Shown one piece after another: positions 8,785 to 18,139 of a stretch of DNA of 46,161 nucleotides. The stretch's first letter is position 1, and each line of letters starts with the position of its first letter. Position numbers and translations under genes: made by a program. Under the pieces are notes generated by a model, which ran no database searches, was not told where the DNA came from, and saw only the letters and a list, made by a program, of their open reading frames with translations. This stretch comes from Methanobacterium sp. UBA176 (GTDB lineage Archaea; Methanobacteriota; Methanobacteria; Methanobacteriales; Methanobacteriaceae): positions 1 through 46,161 of the forward strand of contig DAVZ01000036.1 in NCBI GenBank assembly GCA_002505765.1. Reading direction: 5' to 3'.

Positions 8785-10089
8785 TCATCTTATAACTCCA
8801 CCAAATCCTTTCAATAGATTTTCAACCTCAAATTTAGTTTTTGGATTTATAACCCTGTATTTAAAGGTTATACTTATTTTTTTAGGAGGTATCTGGCTTC
8901 CTTTGTATAAATCAGTGATTTTAACGTTTACTACATCCTCTAGATCGTTTATCGTTGCTGCAATGATTTCAGGGTCACATGTCTGGGGAAAAACAACAGA
9001 AACATCATACGATTTTCTTGGAAAGGATTCAATTTTATATTTTAAAAGCTCTTGATCGCTTAAAACCTCCACATTTGATAATTTTAACCTGATTTCCCTG
9101 TTATTCTCATTTAAAAATACAAAATCTGGAGATATATCTTCTAAAATTCCTACATGAACATTTCCAGAATATATATGTCTTAATCCTACTTCCTGCCCTA
9201 TAGAATTTTTAAGAATCATTATCTCCTCATTCAAAGCAGATATTGCTTTATCAGACCTTCCAAGAGCAGCTTCCAGGTCATCGAGATGTTTTGCAGCTGA
9301 ACCCATTATACGGACAAATTCATCCTTATCCTCTTTAGAAATAGTTTCCATGAGTTCTTTGTAGGTTGAAAGAAAAGTTTCATGGGCTTTTTTGTTATAT
9401 TTATTGTGGGTCTGTATTGAATAAAAGAGATAAGGATTTTGAGCAACGATCCTTGCAATCATATCCACCATAAGGTTGTATATGGGACTTGCAAAATTTC
9501 TGGATTCTTTAACGTCAACATCAAGCCTCTGGATTGTTGCTGCAATGTTAAGATAAGCAAAATGAGTCAACCCCTGGACGATGCTCATCATCCGGTCGTG
9601 AAACTCCGGTGTAGTAATTAAAACCCTTGCATTCTCTTTTTCAAGGAATTTGTAAACTTTATCATACCATTTACCCTTTTTAATTGGTGTCATTACAATT
9701 ACCTGGCCATCTAAGGACCTTATCCTCGGACCAAACATAGGATGAGTGGGTAAAACTTCCACATCCTGTCGGGCATTTTCATACATTACTTTTGTGGTTT
9801 CTTCCTTTACAGATGTCACATCCATAAGCAAAGCGCCCTTTTTCATATAAGGAGCAATTTCTTTTATGGTTGAGGGAGTTGCATCTATAGGAACTGACAC
9901 AATAACAACATCAACCAAGGATGCTGCAATTTTATTATCGTCGGTATAATCTACCCCCATTTTTTTGGATGTCCTTTCACCAGAGATTTTATCTCTGCCG
10001 GTAATGATTACTTTTAACCCTTTATTTTGGAGGAACTTTGCAATCCAATTACCTAAACCCCTTGTTCCACCAATCACTGCAACCTTCAA
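8785..10089 (-). CDS. tyrA: Prephenate dehydrogenase with a C-terminal FDX-ACB-like domain
   Basis: This enzyme oxidatively decarboxylates prephenate to 4-hydroxyphenylpyruvate for tyrosine synthesis. The NAD(P) motif GGTRGLGNW opens the protein. VLPTHPMFGPR (about 113-123) and the QGLTHFAYL helix (about 173-181) are typical TyrA catalytic-domain signatures. The protein has 434 residues, longer than bacterial monofunctional TyrA because of about 150 extra C-terminal residues. The last 70 (about 365-434, with DVSVVFPQ, DLYKGSQIPPKKISITF) look like the ferredoxin-fold anticodon-binding domain at the end of bacterial PheT. That resemblance is by eye. The start is a TTG with a strong GGAGGAGATC ribosome binding site. 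A TATA-like GTATATAC lies about 60 bp upstream. It is probably a single-gene transcript. Confidence 0.88.
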   Translation of the reverse strand: MKVAVIGGTRGLGNWIAKFLQNKGLKVIITGRDKISGERTSKKMGVDYTDDNKIAASLVDVVIVSVPIDATPSTIKEIAPYMKKGALLMDVTSVKEETTKVMYENARQDVEVLPTHPMFGPRIRSLDGQVIVMTPIKKGKWYDKVYKFLEKENARVLITTPEFHDRMMSIVQGLTHFAYLNIAATIQRLDVDVKESRNFASPIYNLMVDMIARIVAQNPYLFYSIQTHNKYNKKAHETFLSTYKELMETISKEDKDEFVRIMGSAAKHLDDLEAALGRSDKAISALNEEIMILKNSIGQEVGLRHIYSGNVHVGILEDISPDFVFLNENNREIRLKLSNVEVLSDQELLKYKIESFPRKSYDVSVVFPQTCDPEIIAATINDLEDVVNVKITDLYKGSQIPPKKISITFKYRVINPKTKFEVENLLKGFGGVIR

Positions 10090-10251
10090 AGAAAGATCTC
10101 CTCCATCATTTAGTCAACAAATTTCTTTTAGATATTTGTTGTATATACCAAATAAAAATAGTTTCTTTAAGATTAATTTTCAAATTTTCAAAATTATTTC
10201 CAAATCAGATAAAAGTGTAAAAAAAAATAGAAGTAAAAACAAGTATACAAT

Positions 10252-10572
10252 TTATATCTCAACTGATTTGATTTCTTTTGCTTTTTCACCTCCTGCTATA
10301 GTTTCCAGGGTACCTAAAAGTTCTAATACTTTTTCATTTCCAAATATATCTCCAAATCCATTGAATTCAGATGTGTTTTTCAGGAATAAACCTCTTCTTT
10401 TCATTGGAGTGCCCCTTTCATTAATAGGGTTGATTTCAACCATTACGGTTTCACTGCTTCCGTCTGCTGGTGTTTTCACCAGGTATACACCGTTTACTGA
10501 TGTGGGTATTCGCTGCCATGCTTTTACTTCTTTTAAAGCATTTTTAATTTTGTTTTCAAGTTCTTTAACCAT
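10252..10572 (-). CDS. Small conserved-looking cytosolic protein of unknown function
   Basis: I do not recognise this protein of 106 residues. It begins MVKELENKIKNALKEVKAW and contains a beta-rich middle (NGVYLVKT, TVMVEINPI, GLFLKN) and a C-terminal helical part with LELLGTLETI. There is no signal or membrane segment. The ATG at 10572 is chosen over upstream in-frame starts because GGAGG lies 8 nt before it. The upstream extension to 10662 is Tyr/Cys-rich and unlike the rest. It is transcribed away from pelA across an AT-rich divergent promoter region (10573-10874) in which no other gene is visible. Confidence 0.7.
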   Translation of the reverse strand: MVKELENKIKNALKEVKAWQRIPTSVNGVYLVKTPADGSSETVMVEINPINERGTPMKRRGLFLKNTSEFNGFGDIFGNEKVLELLGTLETIAGGEKAKEIKSVEI

Positions 10573-10874
10573 GTAATTACCTCCAGCAATGTGTCTATTG
10601 CAACCATTATATAAATATAGTGTAATATAGTACCCTAATTCATCAAATGATATATAGCACAAACATGATTACAAAAAAAAGATAAAATATACGATTAAAA
10701 TAAATTTAAAACGATAATGAGTGATTGGAAACAAAAATACTCTTTATTAAATAAAAAAATAACTTAAAAATATTAAATATTTAATGGAACATAGATATGA
10801 AGAGGCGTCACAAATTTAATGAATACTATTTAAAACTTATCAATATTTATTCAGGGCAAAAAAAAGGTGTAAAA

Positions 10875-11936
10875 ATGCGTGTTGTTCACCAGGATACTAA
10901 AAGAGGAGTAATTGAACTCATTCCAGAGACATTAGACGATCTGTGGCATTTATCACATATCATTGAGCCTGGTGATTTAATATCCTCAAAAACTACCCGC
11001 AGAATACAGGATTCTACAGGAGAAAGGCTTAGAAGCGATAGAGGAATTAAAAAAACATTTTTTATAGGTATCAGAGTGGAAAATATAAGTTTCCATAAAT
11101 ATACGGGGAAATTAAGAGCAACAGGAATAATAGAACAGGGCCCTGAAGATCTGGTTCCACTGGGATCCCACCATACATTGGATCTAAAACTTAAAAACTC
11201 CACCAAGATCATCAAGGAAAAATGGTCAAGATGGGCAATTAATCGCCTTAAAAATGCTGTAGATTCGTCTAAAAAGCCTTCAGCAATAATAGTTGCCATT
11301 GAAGATGATGTTGCTGATTTTGGAATTATAAAACAGTATGGAATTGACTATTACGGCCCTATTATAGGCGGAATTTCAGGAAAGAGAATTATTCAAAAGG
11401 ATAGAGGCAAAAATATAAGTAATTTCTACCATGAGATAGCAAAAACCATTCAGAGATTTGAAGATATCCAGGGAATCATAATTGCAGGTCCAGGCTTTAC
11501 AAAGGGTGATTTTTACGATTTTTTAAGTGAAAAGTATCCGGATATAGCTAAAATTTCTTCTGTTGAAAGTACAGGGACTGGAGGACGTGTAGGAATACAT
11601 GAAATTCTTAAAAAAGGTATAATTGAACAGATGGCTGCTGAAGGACGCATTGCTCAGGAAATGAGGCTAATAAGTAAGGTTTTAGGTGAAATAGGGAAAT
11701 CATCTAAACTGGTTGCCTACGGGAAAAAAGAAGTAGAAGAAGCTGCTCTGGCAGGAGCTGCAGAAAATTTACTTGTTCTTGATAAACTGGTTCGTGAAGA
11801 AGATGTTGAAAAGATAATGGACATTGTAGAAAACATGGGCGGCAAGGTAATGGTGGTAAGCAGCGAACACGATGGTGGTAAACAGCTTAGCGCCATAGGT
11901 GGAATTGCAGCTCTTTTAAGGTATGGATTAAGCTAA
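10875..11936 (+). CDS. pelA: Archaeal pelota, ribosome rescue factor (aPelota)
   Basis: Pelota binds the empty A site of stalled ribosomes with aEF1-alpha and, with ABCE1, splits them. It is the archaeal partner in no-go and non-stop decay. The N-terminal Sm-like domain (about 1-125, from MRVVHQDTKRGVIELIPETLDDLW), the central domain with GPGFTKGDFYDFL, and the C-terminal eL30-like domain with AAENLLVLDKL and GGKVMVVSSEHDGGKQL are all present. The start is set at 10875, where AGGTG precedes the ATG. The in-frame extension to 10797 is not supported by family length. The result is 353 residues, as expected. The radical SAM gene starts 39 bp downstream on the same strand. Confidence 0.95.
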   Translation: MRVVHQDTKRGVIELIPETLDDLWHLSHIIEPGDLISSKTTRRIQDSTGERLRSDRGIKKTFFIGIRVENISFHKYTGKLRATGIIEQGPEDLVPLGSHHTLDLKLKNSTKIIKEKWSRWAINRLKNAVDSSKKPSAIIVAIEDDVADFGIIKQYGIDYYGPIIGGISGKRIIQKDRGKNISNFYHEIAKTIQRFEDIQGIIIAGPGFTKGDFYDFLSEKYPDIAKISSVESTGTGGRVGIHEILKKGIIEQMAAEGRIAQEMRLISKVLGEIGKSSKLVAYGKKEVEEAALAGAAENLLVLDKLVREEDVEKIMDIVENMGGKVMVVSSEHDGGKQLSAIGGIAALLRYGLS

Positions 11937-11975
11937 ATAACTTGATAGAAGTAATATATTATCTTCAGGTGAAAT

Positions 11976-13196
11976 ATGATTGCACATCGCATTTTAGATA
12001 AATGTACAGATTGTAATATATGTAAAGACATAGTAACTTGCCCCTTTGGTGATGCAAAAACCATTACAGGGACTGATAAATGTATCGGGTGCGGCATGTG
12101 TATATTATCCTGTCCAGAAGAAGCTATAGTTCTGCAGAGAACTCAAAAAGAGAAAATAAAAGTTTTTGTTAATGAAAATGAAGTTTTGGCTTCTGGGACT
12201 GTAAAAGATGCTTTAATTACAGCCGGAGTTAAAATCAGTAAATTTCCAGACTTTAGTGATAGAGAGAAAATTTTCGTTCCCTGCGAATGCGGTGGTTGCT
12301 GGGCCTGTTTAGCATTTATTAACGGTAGATTAGCACCAGTATGCATCACACCTTTAACGGAAGGAATGAAAATAGAAACCAACATCCCTAAAGAAAAATT
12401 CCCGGCTCTTAGGGTGGTAAGTAGCTTTGGAGTGCACACAGTAGGGGGAGTAGGGACTCCACATCATTTAAAAAATTTAAGAGGCCCTATTGAGGTAGTT
12501 GGATTCACCCATGGCTGTAATTTAAGATGTCCCCAATGTCAAAACTTTCCAATAGCTCTAACTTCCGGAGGCCATTTACTTGAGGCAGAAGAAACTTCTC
12601 AAATACTTTTAGGCTTAAAAGAAGTCCATGAATTGGATAGAATTGCAATTTCCGGTGGAGAAAGTACATTAAATAGAAAATGGCTCGTTGAATTAATTAA
12701 ATCAATAAAAAATCGGGACAGAAATGTTAGAATTCATATTGATACCAATGGAACCATATTAACTCCTGATTACATAGATGAACTTGTTGAATCAGGAATG
12801 ACTGACATAGGAATAGATTTAAAGTCATTGTATGTGAAAACCTATATTAACATCACCGGCCTGAATGATAAAGAACTTGCAAAAAAGTATCTTGAAACTT
12901 CCTGGAATGCTGTAAAATACTTAATTGACCACTATTCTGATAAAGTATTCATTGGAATAGGTATACCCTACAACAAAGCACTTATATCAAAAAAAGAAGT
13001 AAAAAGTATGGGTGAGAAAATTTTGGGTTTAAAATCAGATGTTCAGGTATGTGTTCTTGATTACAGGCCCGAGTTTAGAAGAAAAGACCTTGTTAAACCT
13101 TCAGTTAACGAAATGATCCAGATAAAAGAATTATTGTATTCTACTGGTCTTAAAACTGTTGTTGTTCAGACCAGTGAGGGACACTTTGGACCTTAA
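11976..13196 (+). CDS. Radical SAM protein with N-terminal ferredoxin and 2Fe-2S-like domains
   Basis: The 406-residue protein has three iron-sulfur regions. Residues 8-50 carry a two-cluster 4Fe-4S ferredoxin pattern (CTDCNICKDIVTCPFG, then CIGCGMCILSCPEEA). Residues about 60-130 look like a 2Fe-2S ferredoxin-type domain, with VNENEVLASGTVKDALITAG and the cysteine set CECGGCWAC...PVC, which recalls the xanthine dehydrogenase small-subunit pattern. The radical SAM core starts near 170 with CNLRCPQCQN, the C-x3-C-x2-C site of pyruvate-formate-lyase-activating-like enzymes, followed by ISGGES and IHIDTNGT. By family it would cleave SAM reductively to start a radical reaction. The substrate is unknown. 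It follows pelA by 39 bp and may be co-transcribed. There is a clear GGTGA ribosome binding site. Confidence 0.85.
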   Translation: MIAHRILDKCTDCNICKDIVTCPFGDAKTITGTDKCIGCGMCILSCPEEAIVLQRTQKEKIKVFVNENEVLASGTVKDALITAGVKISKFPDFSDREKIFVPCECGGCWACLAFINGRLAPVCITPLTEGMKIETNIPKEKFPALRVVSSFGVHTVGGVGTPHHLKNLRGPIEVVGFTHGCNLRCPQCQNFPIALTSGGHLLEAEETSQILLGLKEVHELDRIAISGGESTLNRKWLVELIKSIKNRDRNVRIHIDTNGTILTPDYIDELVESGMTDIGIDLKSLYVKTYINITGLNDKELAKKYLETSWNAVKYLIDHYSDKVFIGIGIPYNKALISKKEVKSMGEKILGLKSDVQVCVLDYRPEFRRKDLVKPSVNEMIQIKELLYSTGLKTVVVQTSEGHFGP

Positions 13197-13345
13197 ATTC
13201 TTTAAATCTTATTTGTATTAAATATTATTGATGTATAAATTGAAACAGAGAATTTTTTTAATTCATTTTAACAAAATAAAAGGGCAAAGCTTATCTATAA
13301 TATTTTAACATATAATTGTTTATTATATTGAAAGGAGGGACAAAA

Positions 13346-13999
13346 ATGCGGAAAATAATAGGTATCTTTCTCTGTTTTATCTTTGTTTTTTCTATAATTA
13401 ATGTTAGTTCTGCAGGTACCTTTTTGGGTAGCACCAAAAACGGTTGGGTTGAAAAAGAAGTATATGGAAATCCATCTGCAAGCCACACCATTGTTATAAT
13501 AACTGGAGTCCATCCAAGAGAACATCAATTCCATACTGCAATCAGATCAGCGCTAATATCTAAATCCAGTAAATTATCCAAAAAATACGTTCTTTACAGG
13601 GTACACGTAACAAAGAATGCGTTTAATTACAACAAAGGTAGAATGAATGGTCAAATCCTGGCATACAAATATGTTGTTCCTGATGTTAAAAAAATCAGGC
13701 CCAAATTTGTTGTAGACATTCATGAAGATAACTGGAGAGCCAGCGGCTATAAGTACTGTAGATTTTTGGATCCGATTTCAAAAACATACATAACCAAAGT
13801 ATATATCAAAAAAATCAGGCAGAAGATGCCATTTTTAAAAATGTATTCTGCACCTGGCGGTACCAGTCCAAAATACGTTACCAAACCAATTGCTAAAAAA
13901 TGGATCTCCACTGTTGTTTATGAAACCTATAAAAAAGATCCTTACTCCAGAAAGCTTTCTGATGCAAATATGTTTATATCTGCATTAGATACATTATAG
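13346..13999 (+). CDS. Secreted M14-like metal hydrolase, probable
   Basis: The ATG at 13346 follows GGAGGG at about 7 nt, so the upstream in-frame ATG at 13316 is not used. Residues 1-23 form a signal peptide (MRKIIGIFLCFIFVFSIINV, then SSAG). The mature part has ITGVHPREHQFH (HxxE-type metal site), VVDIHEDN (third metal His) and VVYETYK (possible catalytic Glu), a spacing seen in M14-type carboxypeptidases and deacylases. At 217 residues it is small for M14. It is lysine- and tyrosine-rich and probably acts outside the membrane. The next gene encodes a MraY-like enzyme on the same strand, so action on pseudomurein peptides is a tempting but unproven idea. Confidence 0.6.
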   Translation: MRKIIGIFLCFIFVFSIINVSSAGTFLGSTKNGWVEKEVYGNPSASHTIVIITGVHPREHQFHTAIRSALISKSSKLSKKYVLYRVHVTKNAFNYNKGRMNGQILAYKYVVPDVKKIRPKFVVDIHEDNWRASGYKYCRFLDPISKTYITKVYIKKIRQKMPFLKMYSAPGGTSPKYVTKPIAKKWISTVVYETYKKDPYSRKLSDANMFISALDTL

Positions 14000-14057
14000 A
14001 TTCAGGGATTTACATAGGTTCTTATACTATTTTTTTCTTATTCTTATTGGTGACTGA

Positions 14058-14954
14058 ATGTACATAGAGATCATTTATGCATTGATAATATCTGCTCTTT
14101 TAACTCTATTTTTCCAGTGGATGATCAAAAAATCTAAAGGGAACCTGTATACTTCTATCAGAGGAGGAACTCCTCGAGCTGTTGGAATTGCGCCTTTTAT
14201 AGCTATGGTGCTATTTTTACCTCAACCATATAATTATTTAGTGACTTTAATTGGATTCTTTGCCTTTTTTGATGATATAATTGGGAGAAAAAAGATTAAA
14301 AGCCTTAAAATAGAGTTTGGACAGTTATTTAGAGGCATAGGAATGATCCTCGTTGCAGTCATCGGTTATAATTTTCTGGGGCCAGCTTCCATACTCGTTG
14401 CCTTAATGATACAGCCCCTGAACATAGCAGATATGCAGCCAGGAACTGCATGCTCTGCAGTGATTATAATGTGCCTTTTAGCTGTAATATCAATGTTTAG
14501 TGTTTTAAATGGTTTTATTGTTCCATCAATTATTTTAGCAGCCTGCATCGGTTATGCACCTCTTGATTATAAAGGGAAGATAATGATGGGGGAAATTGGG
14601 AACCATTCATTTGCAGTTGGTCTTGGAATCTCTTATACACTTATAGGAGGATTTTACGGGTTAAAATATGGTATTGGTTATTCAAATGGCAGTATTTTAG
14701 GTGTTTTAGCATTATTTATTGCTATATCATTTTTGATTGCTTTATTAAGGCGAGAAAATCTCAAAGTTTTTATAGAGACCAGGCTTGGAATTCAAGATCC
14801 CCATTTTGGAGACTACGTTATGGATGTTATGACCGGAGGAGGTCTTGGAGATTTAATACGTCGAATATTACTTAGAAATCGTCAAATAGTAGTGAAAAAT
14901 AACTTATTGATTCATTTAGGTTTTAGAAGACTTCTTTTAAATCCAGATAATTAG
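14058..14954 (+). CDS. MraY-like membrane glycosyl-1-phosphate transferase
   Basis: The 298-residue polytopic protein belongs to glycosyltransferase family 4 (MraY/WecA type), which moves a sugar-phosphate from a nucleotide donor to a polyprenyl phosphate at the inner membrane face. About eight to nine hydrophobic segments are visible. FFAFFDDIIGRKK (about 72-84) matches the conserved Asp-Asp region, and LNIADMQPG (about 121-129) matches the N-x-x-D motif of MraY. GEIGNHSFAVGLG follows. Pseudomurein-containing methanogens carry MraY-like enzymes proposed to build the lipid intermediate of the wall, and this is the most likely role. It follows the secreted M14-like gene by 58 bp. Its stop codon overlaps the end of a small opposite-strand gene by 4 bp. 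Confidence 0.82.
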   Translation: MYIEIIYALIISALLTLFFQWMIKKSKGNLYTSIRGGTPRAVGIAPFIAMVLFLPQPYNYLVTLIGFFAFFDDIIGRKKIKSLKIEFGQLFRGIGMILVAVIGYNFLGPASILVALMIQPLNIADMQPGTACSAVIIMCLLAVISMFSVLNGFIVPSIILAACIGYAPLDYKGKIMMGEIGNHSFAVGLGISYTLIGGFYGLKYGIGYSNGSILGVLALFIAISFLIALLRRENLKVFIETRLGIQDPHFGDYVMDVMTGGGLGDLIRRILLRNRQIVVKNNLLIHLGFRRLLLNPDN

Positions 14955-15115
14955 AAATTATTCTTTATTCTAAAATGACCCAGGATCAGAAAAAACATCC
15001 CTACCACAGTCCAGATGGTTCCAGCATAATACTCTCCAAGAAAAATCAGGTTGTAAAGCCCTATGATTATAAGGACTGTTGAACATAAGTACAGTATCAA
15101 TTTTCTAGTGCTCAT
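14951..15115 (-). CDS. Small two-span membrane protein, 54 residues
   Basis: This short open frame reads MSTRKLILYLCSTVLIIIG followed by a LYNLIFLGEYYAGTIW turn, then TVVGMFFLILGHFRIKNNF and a stop. It has two clean hydrophobic helices, a basic N-terminus and a basic C-terminus, as expected of a real small membrane protein. The ribosome binding site is weak (AAAGAT before the ATG). Its stop overlaps the last codons of the MraY-like gene. It is not recognised as a family member. It lies downstream of the decayed ABC exporter on the same strand. Confidence 0.55.
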   Translation of the reverse strand: MSTRKLILYLCSTVLIIIGLYNLIFLGEYYAGTIWTVVGMFFLILGHFRIKNNF

Positions 15116-15172
15116 ATTATCTTTATAAATCCCTCTTGATATTTAAACATTAAGTTAGCAAATTAGAGGTTT

Positions 15173-16312
15173 TTATCCCTTTTTCCTCTTTAATGACCAG
15201 ACAGTAAGTGCTAAAAAAACGAATGCAAACATAATCAACGCAACGATGTCCGTCCAGATCATGTCCAGACCCCATCCCTTAAGCATAACACTCCTGCAAG
15301 CATCAACTGCATAAGTAGGAGGTACAAGATATGATAAAGGTCTTAACCATACAGGGATAGCTTCAACCGGGCAGAATATCCCTGATGGTAAGAATGCTGG
15401 TAATACAACAAAAGGTAAAAATTGAATGGCTTGTTCAATCCTATTTGCCAGGCTGGAAAGTAATATACCCAGTGCCTGACATACAACAGCCAAAAGAGCT
15501 ATTGCAAGGAAAGCAATCAGCACATTTCCAATAATTATTATATTAAAAGCGAAATTCCAACTATCAGCAATATAGAAGCTTGTATTGTGCCTATAATGCT
15601 AAAAGCAATTCCATATCCTGCTACAATTTCGCCTTCAGTTACAGGAGTAGCTAAAACCCTTTCCAATGTTCCTGAAACTCTTTCACTAACAAAGGATATG
15701 AGAGTAAGTAGAGTTGTTAGAAGGTAAACAACAAATGCCATAATTCCAGGGACAAAGAAATCGATGAATTCAGCATCTTTTCCATATACAGGGTCTTCAA
15801 TGATGTCTATTGGAGATTTAAATCCTTCATTATCCATTGTAGCTGTAAGAGCATCGGCTAAAGTTCCATATATTGCGTTTTTAACGTTTACAATACTTTC
15901 ATCTGCCTTTATTGTTATATCTGTAGTTTCTGATGAGTTTGGATTTATTGCTGATTTATAAACATCTTCTGTGAATTTATCTGGGAAGATTATAACTGCA
16001 TATGCATTACCATTTTCTACTTTATCTAAAGCTTCATCTTCATTATCCATATACTGTAAATTCACCGTTTTATTGTCCAGATTGGATATTATTTCATCTG
16101 AAAGAGATGTGAAATCCCCTCCAGGAACTGTAAAATCCTTCATCATGGTTTACAATGATTACACTAACATCTTCAACATCGCCACTGAAGGCAAGACCAG
16201 AAACAGTCATTGCCAGTATAGGAGCAACTAAAATGAGGCCTATTGTACGTCGATCATTTCTCATGTCGCTAAAAACTCTCTTTGTCACAGCAAGGACTCT
16301 ATAAAGCTTCAT
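15173..16312 (-). pseudogene. ABC-2 type transporter permease, broken by two frameshifts
   Basis: The N-terminal piece (16312 downward) begins MKLYRVLAVTKRVFSDMRND and has the usual first transmembrane helix, then VSVIIVNHDEGF. There the frame breaks in a TTTT run near 16132-16138 and continues as TVPGGDFTSLSDEIISNL in a second frame. The middle piece has an extracytoplasmic domain and FFVPGIMAFVVYLL, plus FVSERVSGTLERVLATPVT, the ABC-2 signature. A second break near 15555-15562, in a short T run, moves the frame again to NIIIIGNVLIAFLAIALLAV and the last helices, with the typical FLPSGIFCPVEAIPVWL. One T too many at the first site and one too few at the second would explain both. It was an exporter permease of about 380 residues, translationally overlapping the ATPase gene by 14 bp. 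Confidence 0.8.
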
Positions 16313-17038
16313 TTTTTGCCTCCTTTCTTGAAAATTCTATGAATGCATCTTCAAGGGAATCAGTTCCTGCTTTAGCCAGGAGTTCTCCTGGAGTGCTCTC
16401 GGCGATTAATTTTCCACGATTCATAAAACCAACTCTATCACATCGCCTTGCCTCGTCCATATAATGTGTTGTAATCAAAATAGTTATACCTTCATGTTTT
16501 AATTTGTTAAAATAATCCCAGAAGGAGACCCTGAGTTCAGGATCTATCCCAACAGTGGGTTCATCAAGAAATAGCAATGGAGGTTTATGGATCAACGTAC
16601 AGGCAAGTGATGCCCTGTGTTTCATTCCTCCACTTAGATTCTGAACAAGCTCATTTCTCCAATCATACAGGTCTACAAATTTTAAAAGATCCTTCTCTTT
16701 TTCTTTAAATTCTTCATTTTTGATATCGAATAATTTCGCATAAAACTCCATATTTTGATGTACAGTTAAACCAACATAAAGTGCTGTTTCTTGAGGCACA
16801 TATAACCGATACTTGATGTAATTCTTTTATCATGAATTTTATTTTCAAGTACATAAGCCTCACCAGATGTTGGAACCAGCAATCCACTCAAAATCTTAAT
16901 AGTTGTGGTTTTTCCAGCACCATTTGGCCCTAAAAGACCATAAATTTCCCCTTTTTGAACTTGAAGATTCAAATTGCCAAGAGCGGTAAAAACTCCAAAT
17001 TTTTTAGTTAATGATGATGTTTCAATGGCATAATCCAT
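16299..17038 (-). pseudogene. ABC transporter ATPase, broken by one frameshift
   Basis: The upstream piece (17038 downward) carries the Walker A site GPNGAGKTTT and reads SSIGYMCLKKQ before stopping. The downstream piece, in another frame, begins PQETALYVGLTVHQNMEFY and holds the signature NLSGGMKHR and Walker B LLFLDEPTVGID. An intact protein would read GYVPQETALY. The break near 16795-16802 is explained by a duplicated TA dinucleotide (TATAT where TAT is expected). All catalytic motifs survive in the two fragments, so inactivation looks recent. It formed an operon with the broken permease and is divergent from a decayed TrmB-like gene. Drug or polyketide-like export is typical for this class, but the substrate is unknown. 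Confidence 0.82.
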
Positions 17039-17164
17039 TCTAACACTTCCTGATTTAAATGGAAATGTATTTAAGTATTTTCTGTCACTAATAGGGTATA
17101 AAACAAAACAAATGTTTTTAAAAGTTTGGAGGGGTCAATAAATAGGAAAACAGTGAATACACTT

Positions 17165-17894
17165 AAGTTTTAGGCTTAGTGATTATTGAGATACATGATT
17201 ATACCACTTTAATATCCCTCATTTCCAGAACAGCAACCAAAATCAGTCCTGCATCAAATGTGCCAAGACTTAAAATATACGAAATACTTAAAGGTCTTTC
17301 TAAAAAAGGTTCTGTTTAAATAATTAGTGGAAAACCATTAAAAATAAATGTTATACCTCCACATGAAGTTTTTGAAAAATCAAGTGACAGAATTAAAAAA
17401 CAGCTCGATGAAGCTGAAAATGAACTGAATATATACGAAGAGCAGATTCAAATGTACCTGCACATGTATGGTTAGTACATGGCCCAGAAAAAAATATGAA
17501 AAAAAAACTGGAGATTATTTACAGGTAAAAAGAACTCTCTCCTTATAATATCAGGTTTCATATTCAAAGATGAGGCTCAAAATTTAAAGAAAGTTTAAAT
17601 AAAGCATCAAATAAGGGAATACATGCAATAACTGTATTTTCTCCTTTCAGTAACGCTGATGGGGATATAATGTAAAAGAAGAAATAGGTGAATTATATTG
17701 TGAAATGAAACCTTCCAGTCACCTCCACATTAAATCAGTGGTCAAAGATGAAAAAGAAATGATGATAACTTTTTGTAAACTTAAATATGGGAAAGATATC
17801 TCAAACAGCCAAAGGAATATGGAATCAGTACAGCGAATTCGTTCAGACCATCAACGGTGTTTATAACTTTATATGGACAACTGAATTAATTTAA
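17165..17894 (+). pseudogene. TrmB-family transcriptional regulator, extensively decayed
   Basis: Conceptual frames across this stretch spell a TrmB-type protein: SPASNVPRLKIYEILKGL (winged-helix DNA-binding segment, about 17245-17300), an in-frame TAA at about 17317, then IISGKPLKINVIPPHEVFE, the coiled-coil DRIKKQLDEAENELNIYEEQ, a frame change to VPAHVWLVHGPEKN, then KNSLLIISGFIFKDEAQN, VKEEIGELYCEMKPSSH, and the end FVQTINGVYNFIWTTELI. At least four frame changes or stops are needed. TrmB regulators use a sugar or effector-binding C-terminal domain. This one is divergently placed from the broken ABC operon, so it was probably its local regulator and has decayed further than its target. Confidence 0.75.
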
Positions 17895-18139
17895 TAACCT
17901 ATCAATAAACTAAACATAATAAACAGCATTTTGCTCATAGTTAAAAGACTTTATGGATAAAATTTAAATTCAATGGTTAAAAATTTATTTTATTTGTTCT
18001 TAAGTAACTTAATATGTCCTTTCCTAATTTATTTAATTAAAAGCTTATATTTTCTTTAATAAAGAAATTTTTTTGAAATAAATAATTTATATGAGATTAA
18101 TCAAATCTATATATACAATCAAATTAAAGGAAGGTAAAT

